From positions 1-62,652 of the forward strand of contig NZ_BJND01000057.1 of NCBI RefSeq assembly GCF_006539505.1: a stretch of 62,652 nucleotides of DNA, given 5' to 3'. The position numbers were made by a program, and so were the translations under genes. Under the pieces are notes generated by a model. The model searched no databases. It was given only the letters and a program-made list of their open reading frames with translations, and was not told the origin of the DNA. The stretch comes from Streptomyces spinoverrucosus (GTDB lineage Bacteria > Actinomycetota > Actinomycetes > Streptomycetales > Streptomycetaceae). This document shows, piece by piece, positions 7,804 through 15,811 of the stretch (its first letter is position 1; the number at the start of each line of letters is the position of its first letter).

Positions 7804-7888
7804 ACTTGCCTTTGCCAAGTTTTTATGGCCGAAGCCCCGATTTCGTTTGCCTGTGGCAACCAACCTTTCTATGGTTGCTCTAAGCAAC
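7804..7888 (+). promoter_or_regulatory. marR-type promoter with three dyads
   Basis: A promoter (TTGCCT 7847-7852, 17-nt spacer, TATGGT 7870-7875) precedes the MarR gene. Three dyads surround it: ACTTG/CAAGT (7804-7820), TTGCC/GGCAA (7847-7859) and GTTGC/GCAAC (7874-7888). The last two cover the -35 and the region just downstream of the -10, so autorepression by the MarR protein is likely. Confidence 0.55.
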
Positions 7889-7904
7889 TGAACTGGGAGA
7901 GGTC

Positions 7905-8354
7905 ATGGCAGAGCGGGCGCAGTACGAGGAACTGGCGCGTCAGTTCAGCGCCTTCGGCGCCGTGAAGCGGGAGATGGGGCGGATTCTGCCACCCGAGTGC
8001 CCGGCCGGCTCCGCCGCCGTCCTGACGCTCCTCGGCCGGCACGGCGACATGCGCATGAGCAGGCTCGCCGAGCTACTGAGCGTGGACATGTCGGTGACCA
8101 GCCGCCATGTCGCGCACGTCGCCGAGCGGGGCTGGATCGAGCGGTCCCCCGACCCGGCGGACAAGCGCTCGCGGATCCTCCGCCTGACGCCCAGCGGCCG
8201 GGACACGCTCGACGAGCTGTCCCGGCGGACCACACACCTGCTCGCCCGGCGCCTGAGCGACTGGACCGACGACGAGGTCGGTCAGCTGACCCAGCTGATG
8301 ACCCGGCTCCGGGCGAGCTTCGACGACTGCACCCGTACACCCGCGAACACGTAA
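7905..8354 (+). CDS. MarR-family transcriptional regulator
   Basis: A 149-residue winged-helix regulator. The MarR DNA-binding core is visible: MRMSRLAELLSVDMSVTSRHV followed by the wing DPADKRSRILRLT. Start ATG 7905 has GGGAGAGG upstream. The MFS efflux gene follows 42 bases downstream on the same strand, so this is most likely a repressor-pump operon in which a small molecule relieves repression. The last codons lie in a duplicated 24-bp segment. Confidence 0.9.
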   Translation: MAERAQYEELARQFSAFGAVKREMGRILPPECPAGSAAVLTLLGRHGDMRMSRLAELLSVDMSVTSRHVAHVAERGWIERSPDPADKRSRILRLTPSGRDTLDELSRRTTHLLARRLSDWTDDEVGQLTQLMTRLRASFDDCTRTPANT

Positions 8355-8374
8355 CCCCGTACACCCGCGAACAC
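8332..8374 (+). repeat. Tandem 19-bp repeat across the marR stop codon
   Basis: The 19-bp unit starting CCCGTACACC occurs at 8332-8350 and 8356-8374, a 24-bp period. The first copy encodes the last residues of the MarR protein; the second lies in the gap before the transporter. Confidence 0.8.
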
Positions 8375-8396
8375 CACGTAAGAGAAAAGGAAGCCC

Positions 8397-10925
8397 ATGG
8401 CAACATCCACACCAGCCGGTGTGCGGGCCCACGCCAGGCACGGAGGAGGCGCCCACGGCTCGCAGGCCTCCGGCGCCCCGATGACGCACCGGCAGATCAT
8501 GGAGGCGCTGACCGGACTGCTGCTCGGCATGTTCGTGGCGATCCTGTCCTCGACGATCGTCTCCAACGCCCTGCCCGACATCATCAAGGACCTCGGCGGC
8601 GGCCAGAGCGCCTACACCTGGGTGGTGACCGCGTCGCTGCTGGCGATGACGGCGTCCACCCCGCTGTGGGGCAAGCTCGCCGACCTCTTCTCCAAGAAGC
8701 TGCTGATCCAGTTCGCCCTGGTGATCTTCGTGCTGGGCTCGGCGGCGGCCGGTCTGTCGCAGAACCCGGCGATGCTGATCACCTTCCGCGCCGTCCAGGG
8801 CGTCGGCATGGGTGGTCTGTCCTCGCTGGCCCAGATCATCCTCGCGGCGATGATCTCCCCGCGTGAGCGCGGCCGCTACAACGGCTACCTCGGCGCGACG
8901 TTCGCGACCGCGATGGTCGGCGGCCCGCTGATCGGCGGTGTCATCACCGACACCGACTGGCTCGGCTGGCGCTGGTGCTTCTACGTCGGCGTCCCCTTCG
9001 CCGTCATAGCCCTGATCGTGCTCCAGCGCACCCTGCACCTGCCGGTCGTCAAGCGGCGGGTCAAGGTCGACTGGGCGGGCGCCTTCTTCATCACCGCCGC
9101 GGTCTGCCTGCTGCTGGTCTGGGTGACCTTCGCCGGTGACAAGTACGACTGGGTGTCCTGGCAGACGTACGCCATGGTCGGCGGCACGGTCGCGCTGCTC
9201 GCGATCTTCCTGCTGATCGAGACCAGGGCGAGCGAGCCGATCATCCCGCTGCGGCTGTTCCGCAACCGCACCATCACGCTGGCGTCGCTGGCCTCGCTGT
9301 TCGTCGGCATCGCGATGTTCGCCGGGACCATCTTCTTCAGCCAGTACTTCCAGCTGGCCCGGGACAAGTCGCCGACCATGTCCGGCGTCCTGACCATCCC
9401 GCTGATCGCCGGTCTGTTCCTCTCCTCCACCATCTCCGGGCAGATCATCACCCGCACCGGCCGCTGGAAGGCGTGGCTGCTGGCCGGCGGTGTGCTGGTG
9501 ACCGGCGGGCTCGGCCTGCTCGGCACCATCCGGTACGACACCGAGTACTGGCACGTGGCGGTCTACATGGCGCTGCTCGGGCTCGGCGTCGGCATGATGA
9601 TGCAGAACCTGGTGCTCGCCACGCAGAACCAGGTGGCCCCGAGCGACCTGGGCGCCGCCAGCTCGGTGGTGAACTTCTTCCGCTCCCTCGGCGGCGCCGT
9701 CGGCGTCTCCGCGCTGGGCGCGGTGCTTACCCACCGGATCAAGCACTACGTCGAGGAGGGCGCTTCCGCCCTCGACCCGCAGTCGGCCGCGGCACTGGCA
9801 GGCTCGAACTCCAGCGGCAGCATCCCGGACCTGGACGCGCTGCCGGGCCCGATCCGCACCCTGTTGGAGAGTGCGTACGGCCACGGCATCGCGGACGTCT
9901 TCCTCTACGCCGCGCCGGTCGCGCTGCTCGCGCTGCTGTGCTCGCTGTTCATCAAGGAGGTCCCGCTGAGGACGAAGGGGGCGCTGGCGCAGGCGGCGGA
10001 GACGGACGAGCCGACGGCCGCCGAGGCTCCCGCCGCCCCCGTGGCACAGGAGCGGGTCCCGAGCTGGGCCGTCACGTCCGAGACGCAGACGGCTCCGGAG
10101 GGCACCCAGCGGCTGGCCGCCGTCGCCACGGCGGTCCGCGCCGAGGAGTCCCCCGGTTCCGGTGGCGGGGTGCCCGTCCGCGGCTTCGTCCGCGGCGCCG
10201 AGAACGCGCCCGTCCCGCAGGCCGCCGTCACGCTGATCTCGCTCTCCGGCCGTCAGCTCGGCCGCTCGGTCGCGCAGGTCGACGGTTCCTACGGGGTGGA
10301 CGCGCCGGGCACGGGTTCGTACGTCCTGATCGCCTCCGCCGACGGCTTCCAGCCGCAGGCGTCCACGATCGTCGTGAACGGTGAGCCGGTGTCGTACGAC
10401 ATCCTGCTCAGCGGCACCAGCGGGCTGACCGGTGTGGTGCGGGCCGCCGGGAGCGCGCTGCCGGTGAAGGACGCGATGGTGATCGTGACCGATGTGCGCG
10501 GCGACCTGCTGGCCAGCCAGACCACCGGTGAGCAGGGCGAGTTCGGCTTCGCCGAGCTGGTGCCCGGGCCGGTGACCGTCGCCGTCAACGCCGCCGGCTT
10601 CCGGCCGCGCGCGCTGCCCGTCGAGGTGGGCGGCACCGGCGTCACCCGGGTCGAGGTCGACCTGGACGCGGGGGCCCAGGTGCAGGGCGTCGTGCGGGCG
10701 CCGCACGGGCCGCTGGCCGACGCGCGCGTGACGCTGGTCGACGCGGCGGGCAACGTCGTCGGCACCGCGACGACCGGGACGGACGGGGCGTACGCCTTCA
10801 CCGACCTGAACGGCGGCGAGTACACGGTGATCGCGACCGGCTACCCGCCGGTGGCGACCGCGCTGACGGTCACCGGCAGGGGCGTCGACAGCCACGACAT
10901 CGAACTCGCCCACCCCGGCGAGTAA
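8397..10925 (+). CDS. DHA2-type MFS transporter fused to three carboxypeptidase-regulatory-like domains
   Basis: An 842-residue fusion. Residues about 30-530 are a 14-helix drug:H+ antiporter (EmrB/QacA type) with the motif A region (WGKLADLFSKK) and motif C-like glycines (GATFATAMVGGPLIGG). From about 590 to the end are three consecutive beta-sandwich repeats of the carboxypeptidase regulatory-like kind, each with a G-x-V-x(n)-A-x-V-T-L opening and a DGxYxF or QGEFGF core. The pump should export toxic compounds or metabolites. The beta domains, after the last helix and a charged linker, are probably cytoplasmic if both termini are inside; their ligand is unknown. Co-transcribed with marR upstream; a hairpin follows. 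Confidence 0.85.
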   Translation: MATSTPAGVRAHARHGGGAHGSQASGAPMTHRQIMEALTGLLLGMFVAILSSTIVSNALPDIIKDLGGGQSAYTWVVTASLLAMTASTPLWGKLADLFSKKLLIQFALVIFVLGSAAAGLSQNPAMLITFRAVQGVGMGGLSSLAQIILAAMISPRERGRYNGYLGATFATAMVGGPLIGGVITDTDWLGWRWCFYVGVPFAVIALIVLQRTLHLPVVKRRVKVDWAGAFFITAAVCLLLVWVTFAGDKYDWVSWQTYAMVGGTVALLAIFLLIETRASEPIIPLRLFRNRTITLASLASLFVGIAMFAGTIFFSQYFQLARDKSPTMSGVLTIPLIAGLFLSSTISGQIITRTGRWKAWLLAGGVLVTGGLGLLGTIRYDTEYWHVAVYMALLGLGVGMMMQNLVLATQNQVAPSDLGAASSVVNFFRSLGGAVGVSALGAVLTHRIKHYVEEGASALDPQSAAALAGSNSSGSIPDLDALPGPIRTLLESAYGHGIADVFLYAAPVALLALLCSLFIKEVPLRTKGALAQAAETDEPTAAEAPAAPVAQERVPSWAVTSETQTAPEGTQRLAAVATAVRAEESPGSGGGVPVRGFVRGAENAPVPQAAVTLISLSGRQLGRSVAQVDGSYGVDAPGTGSYVLIASADGFQPQASTIVVNGEPVSYDILLSGTSGLTGVVRAAGSALPVKDAMVIVTDVRGDLLASQTTGEQGEFGFAELVPGPVTVAVNAAGFRPRALPVEVGGTGVTRVEVDLDAGAQVQGVVRAPHGPLADARVTLVDAAGNVVGTATTGTDGAYAFTDLNGGEYTVIATGYPPVATALTVTGRGVDSHDIELAHPGE

Positions 10926-10936
10926 TCCACGAGATC

Positions 10937-10977
10937 GGAACCGGCCCGTGGCGGGTGCCCCGTCACGGGCCGGTTCC
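10937..10977 (+). terminator. Strong hairpin between the MFS and YceI genes
   Basis: A perfect 14-bp stem (10937-10950 and 10964-10977) with a 13-nt loop begins 12 bases after the MFS stop. It ends 23 bases before the YceI start, so read-through to YceI would be attenuated. Confidence 0.75.
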
Positions 10978-11000
10978 AGTACAGGGAGTTGTTGAAGGAC

Positions 11001-11825
11001 ATGGGACTGACCGCGAGGATCCGTACCCGGGACGGATGGGCCGTGTCGCACGCGGTCGTCACCGTGACGGACATGACCGGAACGCAGGTGCTGCGCGTGG
11101 AGGCGGACGCGGAGGGGACGGTACGGGACGCGAATCCGCTGCCCCCGGGGGCGTACACCGTCATCGTCACCGCCGTCGGCTACGCGCCCGCCGCCGCGAG
11201 CGCGATCGTCACGGCGAGCGGGCGGGCGGAGGTCGGCACGGTGACGCTGGCCCGCCAGGGCGGGACGGAGCTGCCGCCGCCGGGGCCGTGGACGATCGAC
11301 CCGGCGCACTCCACGGTCGCCGCCGTCGCCCAGCACCTGGGGATCTCCAGCGTGCGGGGCCGGTTCACGCAGTTCTCGGGCGCCATCGAGATAGCGCCGG
11401 ACGACGTCACCAAGTCCCGGGTGGAGGCGGTGATCCGGGCTGCGTCCATCGACACCGGGAACGGCATGCGGGACGGGCATCTTCGCTCCGCCGACTTCCT
11501 GGACGTCGAGCGGTACCCGGAGATCACCTACCGCTCGACGGGGGTCACGGCGGCCACGGGTACCGACCGCTGGACGGTACACGGCGAACTGGGCATGCAC
11601 GGCGTCGTACGCCCGGTGGACCTGGACCTGGCCTACCTCGGGACCGGACCCGACCCGTGGGGCGGGACGCGGGCGGCGTTCCGCGCGACGACGGAACTGC
11701 ACCGGGACGACTTCGCGATGAACTACAACCAGGTCGTACAGGCGGGGATCGCGGCCATTGGTACGACGCTGAGGGTGGAGCTGGACATTCAGGCGGTGCA
11801 GGGGGAGTCGCTGCCGGTGGCGTGA
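11001..11825 (+). CDS. YceI-family protein with N-terminal carboxypeptidase-regulatory-like domain
   Basis: A 274-residue protein. Residues 1-85 form one beta-sandwich repeat like those at the end of the upstream transporter (AVSHAVVTVTD, then GAYTVIVTAVGYAP). From about 93 a YceI lipid-binding barrel starts with WTIDPAHSTV and continues through the family pattern SVRGRF, DGHLRSADFLDVERYPEITY and GVVRPV. YceI barrels bind isoprenoid or other long apolar molecules. No signal peptide is visible, so it is probably cytoplasmic. Start ATG 11001 is preferred; TTG 10989 is in frame. The shared domain with the pump suggests they act on related ligands. Confidence 0.85.
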   Translation: MGLTARIRTRDGWAVSHAVVTVTDMTGTQVLRVEADAEGTVRDANPLPPGAYTVIVTAVGYAPAAASAIVTASGRAEVGTVTLARQGGTELPPPGPWTIDPAHSTVAAVAQHLGISSVRGRFTQFSGAIEIAPDDVTKSRVEAVIRAASIDTGNGMRDGHLRSADFLDVERYPEITYRSTGVTAATGTDRWTVHGELGMHGVVRPVDLDLAYLGTGPDPWGGTRAAFRATTELHRDDFAMNYNQVVQAGIAAIGTTLRVELDIQAVQGESLPVA

Positions 11826-11836
11826 GGGCGAGCGCG

Positions 11837-12568
11837 TCAGCGCCGCTTCGCCGACGCACGGGCTGCGAGGACCGGGATGGAAGCGATCTTCTGTGCATCC
11901 AGGTGCTCCCAGACCAGTCCGGCCGGGCGATGCGGTGACGGGCAGAAGATGACCTCGTCGGGTGTGACGATCAGGTCCACCCCGAAGTCGTGATCAGTTG
12001 CCGGGAGGTCCTCGTCCAGCACCTGGAGCGAGTGGACCGTGGACACGACCACCGTGCGGTCGCTGATCAGTCCTGCCTCCATCAGGAACGCAAACTCAAG
12101 ATCTGAATACCCGGCTCCCTTGCCGATGCGCACACCCGCCCGATTTACCGCGACGCTCCCGACGACCACCATGTCGACGGGTTGGAGATCCGCGACATCG
12201 ACTCGTGGAGCCACAGTTGCTGCGATCTTGCTGGAGGCCGCCTCCTGCGGTGGGACGGAGAGCACGGCGGGGTCGAGGAGGTAGAAGGGGCGCGAGTCGG
12301 CGAGTTTCGGCACCGCCATGAAGACGGTCTTTCCCTCAGCGAGAGCGAGAGCGCGCACGGGCAGTTGGGCTTTGTCGGGTACGGCCTTGATGACGCGTGC
12401 GTTGTGCCAGGGCTTCAGCGCGGCGAGTCGCTCTGCGGCGGTTTCGGAGCCTTTGAAGTTCGGGATGCGGCCATGAGCCGTCGTGTCGAGAACGGCGCTC
12501 GACGCGTCGAGCAGATCCCAGACCCTCTCGCGTACTTGCTGCTTCTCCTGGTCAATCGTTGCACGCAT
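11837..12568 (-). CDS. 5-formyltetrahydrofolate cyclo-ligase family protein
   Basis: A 243-residue member of the 5-FTHF cyclo-ligase (MTHFS) superfamily, shown by GVRIGKGAGYSDLEFA, the ATP-binding GKGxGYxD signature. It is longer than typical bacterial MTHFS (about 180-200) and resembles the MTHFS-domain proteins of archaea and some actinobacteria, so activity on 5-formyl-THF is not certain. The start at 12568 has AAGGAG upstream; the frame extends to 12583. It is downstream of the XRE-TPR regulator on the same strand (22-nt gap), probably co-transcribed, and ends 11 bases from the convergent YceI gene. Confidence 0.8.
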   Translation of the reverse strand: MRATIDQEKQQVRERVWDLLDASSAVLDTTAHGRIPNFKGSETAAERLAALKPWHNARVIKAVPDKAQLPVRALALAEGKTVFMAVPKLADSRPFYLLDPAVLSVPPQEAASSKIAATVAPRVDVADLQPVDMVVVGSVAVNRAGVRIGKGAGYSDLEFAFLMEAGLISDRTVVVSTVHSLQVLDEDLPATDHDFGVDLIVTPDEVIFCPSPHRPAGLVWEHLDAQKIASIPVLAARASAKRR

Positions 12569-12590
12569 GCGGGGCTCCTTCATGCCTTGG

Positions 12591-13757
12591 TCATGCTGCT
12601 TCCATCAACGCCATGAGCCGATCCTGTGCGTCCTGCACCGCAGGTTCGTTCCGCCATGGGCGCATCTCTCGGACGGCCCGGAAGATGATGTTCATCCCAC
12701 CAGCTCCGCGTGTGCCGTGCAGTTCGCTTACAGCGTCGTTGAACGCGGCGACTGCGGCATCCAGGTCGCCGTCCCGGAGGCGGGCCAGAGTGAGGTTGCC
12801 GAGGACGATCGCCCGGGACTTGCGTCGGTCGTGCAGTGCGGCGGCGGTGTAAGCCAGGAGTTCTTCGGCTTTGCGGTAGTCGCCGAGTGAGAGATAGCAG
12901 GAGCCGGCCAGGCGGCCGAAGTGAGTCGGGGAGAACAGCTCATGAGCCGCGTCAGCCCCGTGGACCTGGCTCAGGTGCGTTTCGGCACCTGTCAGGGCGC
13001 GTTCGCACTCACCTGCTTCGCCCAGATAGGCATACGCCTCCGCGGCGTGCAGCATGGCGAGCCCCGTGAGGACGTGGCTGGTGTGCCGGGCCGTACGGGC
13101 TGCCTGGAGTGCCAAGGCCAGGCCCTCTTGGTAGTCGTTGGCCCCGTAGAGGGCCACGTAGCAGGTCCGTAAGAGGGCGTGCCCTTCTGTGTTCGGGTCG
13201 CCAAGATGGCGAGCTACTTCGACACTCTGCGCGTAGTACGAGCGGGCCGTGGTGTGGTCTCGGCGCTGGGACGCATCCCAGATGAGTTGGCCCATGAACG
13301 TCGCCACATCCGCCTGAAGCATGCGCATCTCGCGCTGTACCCGCCCACACGGAGTCTCTCTGGCGAGGAAGGCAACCTGGCTCGCGTGTTCGGCGGCTCG
13401 CGCCAGTAACGTCGCCGAGGGCACACGGTCGTAGCGCTCACCCAGGGAGTCCAAGCTGTTGCGGAGCTCGGCGACCGTCGATAGATCTACACGGGACGGG
13501 TGGCGCATGGCGTACCCCGTGCGCTCGGCGAGAGGCTGCTCGTCGGTGGACGAGACGACCAGGAGTTCGGTCAGCTCCTCCACACCGACTCTCAGCACTT
13601 CCGCCAGCCGCGGCCGAATCCACGGCTGCGGCGCTGTCTTCCCCAACTCCCAGCGCGCGACGGTGGAGCGTTCCACCCGCAGTGCCTCGGCGAGGCTCTC
13701 CTGCGTGAGGCCCACCGCCCGGCGGCGGCTCACCAGGCTGTGCCGTTTCAGAGCCAT
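12591..13757 (-). CDS. XRE-family regulator with TPR-like C-terminal domain
   Basis: A 388-residue protein. The N-terminal HTH (residues about 8-62: SRRRAVGLTQESLAEALRV, then ERSTVARWELGKTAPQPWIRP) is of the XRE type. Residues about 110-380 are helical repeats of TPR type (LLRTCYVALYGANDYQEGLALA and similar 34-40-residue periods). This two-part design is common in Streptomyces regulators that sense peptides or metabolites. It is divergent from the small-protein/glycosylase/radical SAM operon, with a 224-nt gap holding a palindrome, so it is the likely local regulator. Confidence 0.85.
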   Translation of the reverse strand: MALKRHSLVSRRRAVGLTQESLAEALRVERSTVARWELGKTAPQPWIRPRLAEVLRVGVEELTELLVVSSTDEQPLAERTGYAMRHPSRVDLSTVAELRNSLDSLGERYDRVPSATLLARAAEHASQVAFLARETPCGRVQREMRMLQADVATFMGQLIWDASQRRDHTTARSYYAQSVEVARHLGDPNTEGHALLRTCYVALYGANDYQEGLALALQAARTARHTSHVLTGLAMLHAAEAYAYLGEAGECERALTGAETHLSQVHGADAAHELFSPTHFGRLAGSCYLSLGDYRKAEELLAYTAAALHDRRKSRAIVLGNLTLARLRDGDLDAAVAAFNDAVSELHGTRGAGGMNIIFRAVREMRPWRNEPAVQDAQDRLMALMEAA

Positions 13758-13829
13758 GGAACGATCTCCCCGCGTCGTTCCTCACGATTTCCGGAGGAAG
13801 AGATCACCAGGTCATGCCCGGTGATGCGT

Positions 13830-13848
13830 CGTGGATGCCTCATCCACG
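13830..13848. promoter_or_regulatory. Palindrome in the divergent gap of the nucleotide-themed locus
   Basis: A perfect 8-bp inverted repeat CGTGGATG/CATCCACG with a 3-nt centre lies in the 224-nt gap between the XRE regulator and the plus-strand operon. It is a candidate operator for that regulator. Confidence 0.4.
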
Positions 13849-13981
13849 CGTCAATTCTGCTCTGGTTCGCGGCAGCAGGGAGCGGTTCCCTGGATCTGCA
13901 CCGAACGACTGACAGACGTCAAACCCCGGCGAGGTGGGCTGACCTCCCGGGGCACGGCCGACCTGAACGGAGCAGACCGAC

Positions 13982-14320
13982 ATGCACGACCTTATCCGTC
14001 GCCTCGCGAAATGGTTGAGGGTTCTGTTCGCCCCTGGCCCTGGAAAGCGCCGCGCGGGTGGGCAATCCGCCGCCCCACGCCCAGTGGCGCCTCATTTCAC
14101 CGCCGGTTCCCACCCCGCGTGCCCCTCCCTCCCCCTCCACCGTTCCCCCTACGGTTTCCACCTCCCCCTCGACGGCGCCGAATGCCGCCTCGTACGCCCC
14201 TACCTCACCGCCCACGAACAGGAATGCGCGCGCAGGCAGCGCCAGCGCCTCGTGGTCGCCACGGACTTCGGGATCGACCTCGGCCGACACTTGATCGGCG
14301 CGGGACAGGTGGCCGTCTGA
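13982..14320 (+). CDS. Small hypothetical protein, first gene of the plus-strand operon
   Basis: A 112-residue protein beginning MHDLIRRLAKWLRVLF, an amphipathic basic helix, followed by a Pro-rich stretch and a C-terminal helix with ECARRQRQRL. GGAG lies ten bases before the start. Its stop shares bases with the next start (TGATG), so the two are coupled. No family recognised. The GC-rich, Arg/Pro-rich composition means a non-coding explanation cannot be excluded, but the coupling supports translation. Confidence 0.55.
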   Translation: MHDLIRRLAKWLRVLFAPGPGKRRAGGQSAAPRPVAPHFTAGSHPACPSLPLHRSPYGFHLPLDGAECRLVRPYLTAHEQECARRQRQRLVVATDFGIDLGRHLIGAGQVAV

Positions 14321-14709
14321 TGGAATCTGCCTCGAAAGCCATCACCCCACTTCGCCTCCTCCCATGGACGTCCCCCGAGAGCAAGCCGTGCTTCCTCGTC
14401 ACCGACGGGGAGGACGGATATCTGTCACGCCTTGCCGACCACACAGAAGCCGTGCAACTGGCCACGGGCGCCGACGTGCTCGCCTGCGCCCGCAAGGTGC
14501 TGAACGACCCCATGTCCCCGCACGCCGAACTGCGCTACGCCGGGATTCGGCTCGCCGAGTGCCTCAGCGATGCACTGCGAGTCGCCGAGTCGCGCGGGCT
14601 GCGTCTTTCCGCACGAGTTACGGACATCGAGGAGGACGAAGACGCTGGAGACATCGCCGGCTCCAGCCCTGACGTCCCCGATGACACCGAGTCGGGAGGC
14701 TCCCAGTGA
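14320..14709 (+). CDS. Hypothetical acidic protein coupled to the upstream ORF
   Basis: A 129-residue protein. The middle part (DGEDGYLSRLADHTEAVQL, then ELRYAGIRLAECLSDALRVAE) is helical and well ordered; the last 25 residues are acidic (DIEEDEDAGDI). Start ATG 14320 overlaps the preceding stop. No family recognised. It is followed by a 265-nt stretch before the glycosylase gene, so the downstream genes may have a second promoter. Confidence 0.6.
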   Translation: MESASKAITPLRLLPWTSPESKPCFLVTDGEDGYLSRLADHTEAVQLATGADVLACARKVLNDPMSPHAELRYAGIRLAECLSDALRVAESRGLRLSARVTDIEEDEDAGDIAGSSPDVPDDTESGGSQ

Positions 14710-14974
14710 GCCCGCGCGCCGCGTATCGCTACGGCACGCAGGGCGCACGGGCCACGTCTTCTTTCGCCGTGTCGTGACCGACCACGCCCGCGTGACACGC
14801 GATGAGTAGCTCCCGCGCAGTCGAAAGCCACAAGCCCGTCCGCACCGACGGCAGAAGGGAAGAAATACGTCGTGCCGCGCAGTCCCACGCCACATGACCC
14901 GCCTGCCTCGTTAGATAGGGGCCGACGACGAGCACCCCGCCCGCCGCACCGGTCCCACGAGTGGAGACGGACCC
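14710..14974. other. Gap with no convincing gene
   Basis: A 265-base stretch. A 31-codon frame (14802-14897, MSSSRAVESHK...) and a 23-codon GTG frame at 14706 are open, but neither has a good ribosome site or recognisable sequence. No clear promoter was seen. Confidence 0.4.
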
Positions 14975-15811
14975 CTGAGTACGACGCTGATCACCGATCA
15001 CCCCGCATGGATCACCGACGCCGACGGACAGGCCGCGCGAGTCGTCCACCATGACGGCGCCGTCTGGTTCGCCCAGTGGAGCAGCGAGGCGCTCGATCTA
15101 CGCCCTGTGGACGCAGCGGACAACGCCGCACCGCTGCTGTCCCGCACGCCCTCGGCCCAACTTCCGCACGGCAAGGCTCCGGAACCGTTCCTCCGCCCTC
15201 TCATGGCTCTCGGCACGGTCGCCCGTCTCACCAACCCGTCCCTGTGGGACGCGATCACCACGGCCATCCTGCGCCAGGTCGTACGCGCGGCACAGGCGCG
15301 CAAGGTCTACCGGCGGTGGTGCGCGGAGCACGGCCGGAGCGTGGACACTCCGGCCGGACCGATGGCCGTGCCGCCCGACCCGCGGACCGTCTTGCGACTC
15401 CCGGACGAGGCGTTCGCCGACGCCGGCGCGAAGTTCCACCGCACCGCCCTACAGGCCGCTGCCACTGCCTACCAGCACAACCACGAGCGTTGGGCCGCCA
15501 TGAGCCCCGATGAACTCGTCAAGGCACTCGACGAGGTGCCGCGCATCGGTCCATGGACGGCATCGGCAGCCGCCGCCGATTACACCGGCGATTTCTCGGT
15601 CTACCCACACGGGGACCTCGCGGTCCGCACCTGGGCACGCGCGGCGTCGCCCACGGTGATCCTGCCCGACGACGAGCGCGGATTCGAAGCCCGATGGCGC
15701 CGATGGGCGCCGGACCGCCCACAGCTCCATGCCCTGACCCTGTTCACTCTCACCTGGGGGACCCATGCCCGCACTCAGCACAACGGAGGTACCGCCCCGC
15801 GCCACCCCTGA
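14975..15811 (+). CDS. AlkA-like HhH-GPD DNA glycosylase
   Basis: A 278-residue protein of the helix-hairpin-helix DNA glycosylase superfamily. The hairpin and GPD signature are clear: VPRIGPWTASAAAADYTG (about residues 186-204), then the catalytic aspartate in HGDLAV about 10 residues later. AlkA-type enzymes remove alkylated or otherwise damaged bases. An internal GTG at 15107 is in frame, but the 44 codons upstream read as good protein (TLITDHPAWITDADG), and the only start after the previous in-frame stop is CTG 14975, with GGAG nine bases before it. The gene overlaps the radical SAM gene by 47 bases. Confidence 0.78.
   Translation: MSTTLITDHPAWITDADGQAARVVHHDGAVWFAQWSSEALDLRPVDAADNAAPLLSRTPSAQLPHGKAPEPFLRPLMALGTVARLTNPSLWDAITTAILRQVVRAAQARKVYRRWCAEHGRSVDTPAGPMAVPPDPRTVLRLPDEAFADAGAKFHRTALQAAATAYQHNHERWAAMSPDELVKALDEVPRIGPWTASAAAADYTGDFSVYPHGDLAVRTWARAASPTVILPDDERGFEARWRRWAPDRPQLHALTLFTLTWGTHARTQHNGGTAPRHP

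Noticed and set aside
8073..11702. 1209-codon minus-strand open frame
   Set aside because: It is the antisense shadow of the MFS fusion and YceI genes, which have clear domains. Its protein is Arg/Gly/His-rich with no recognisable motif.
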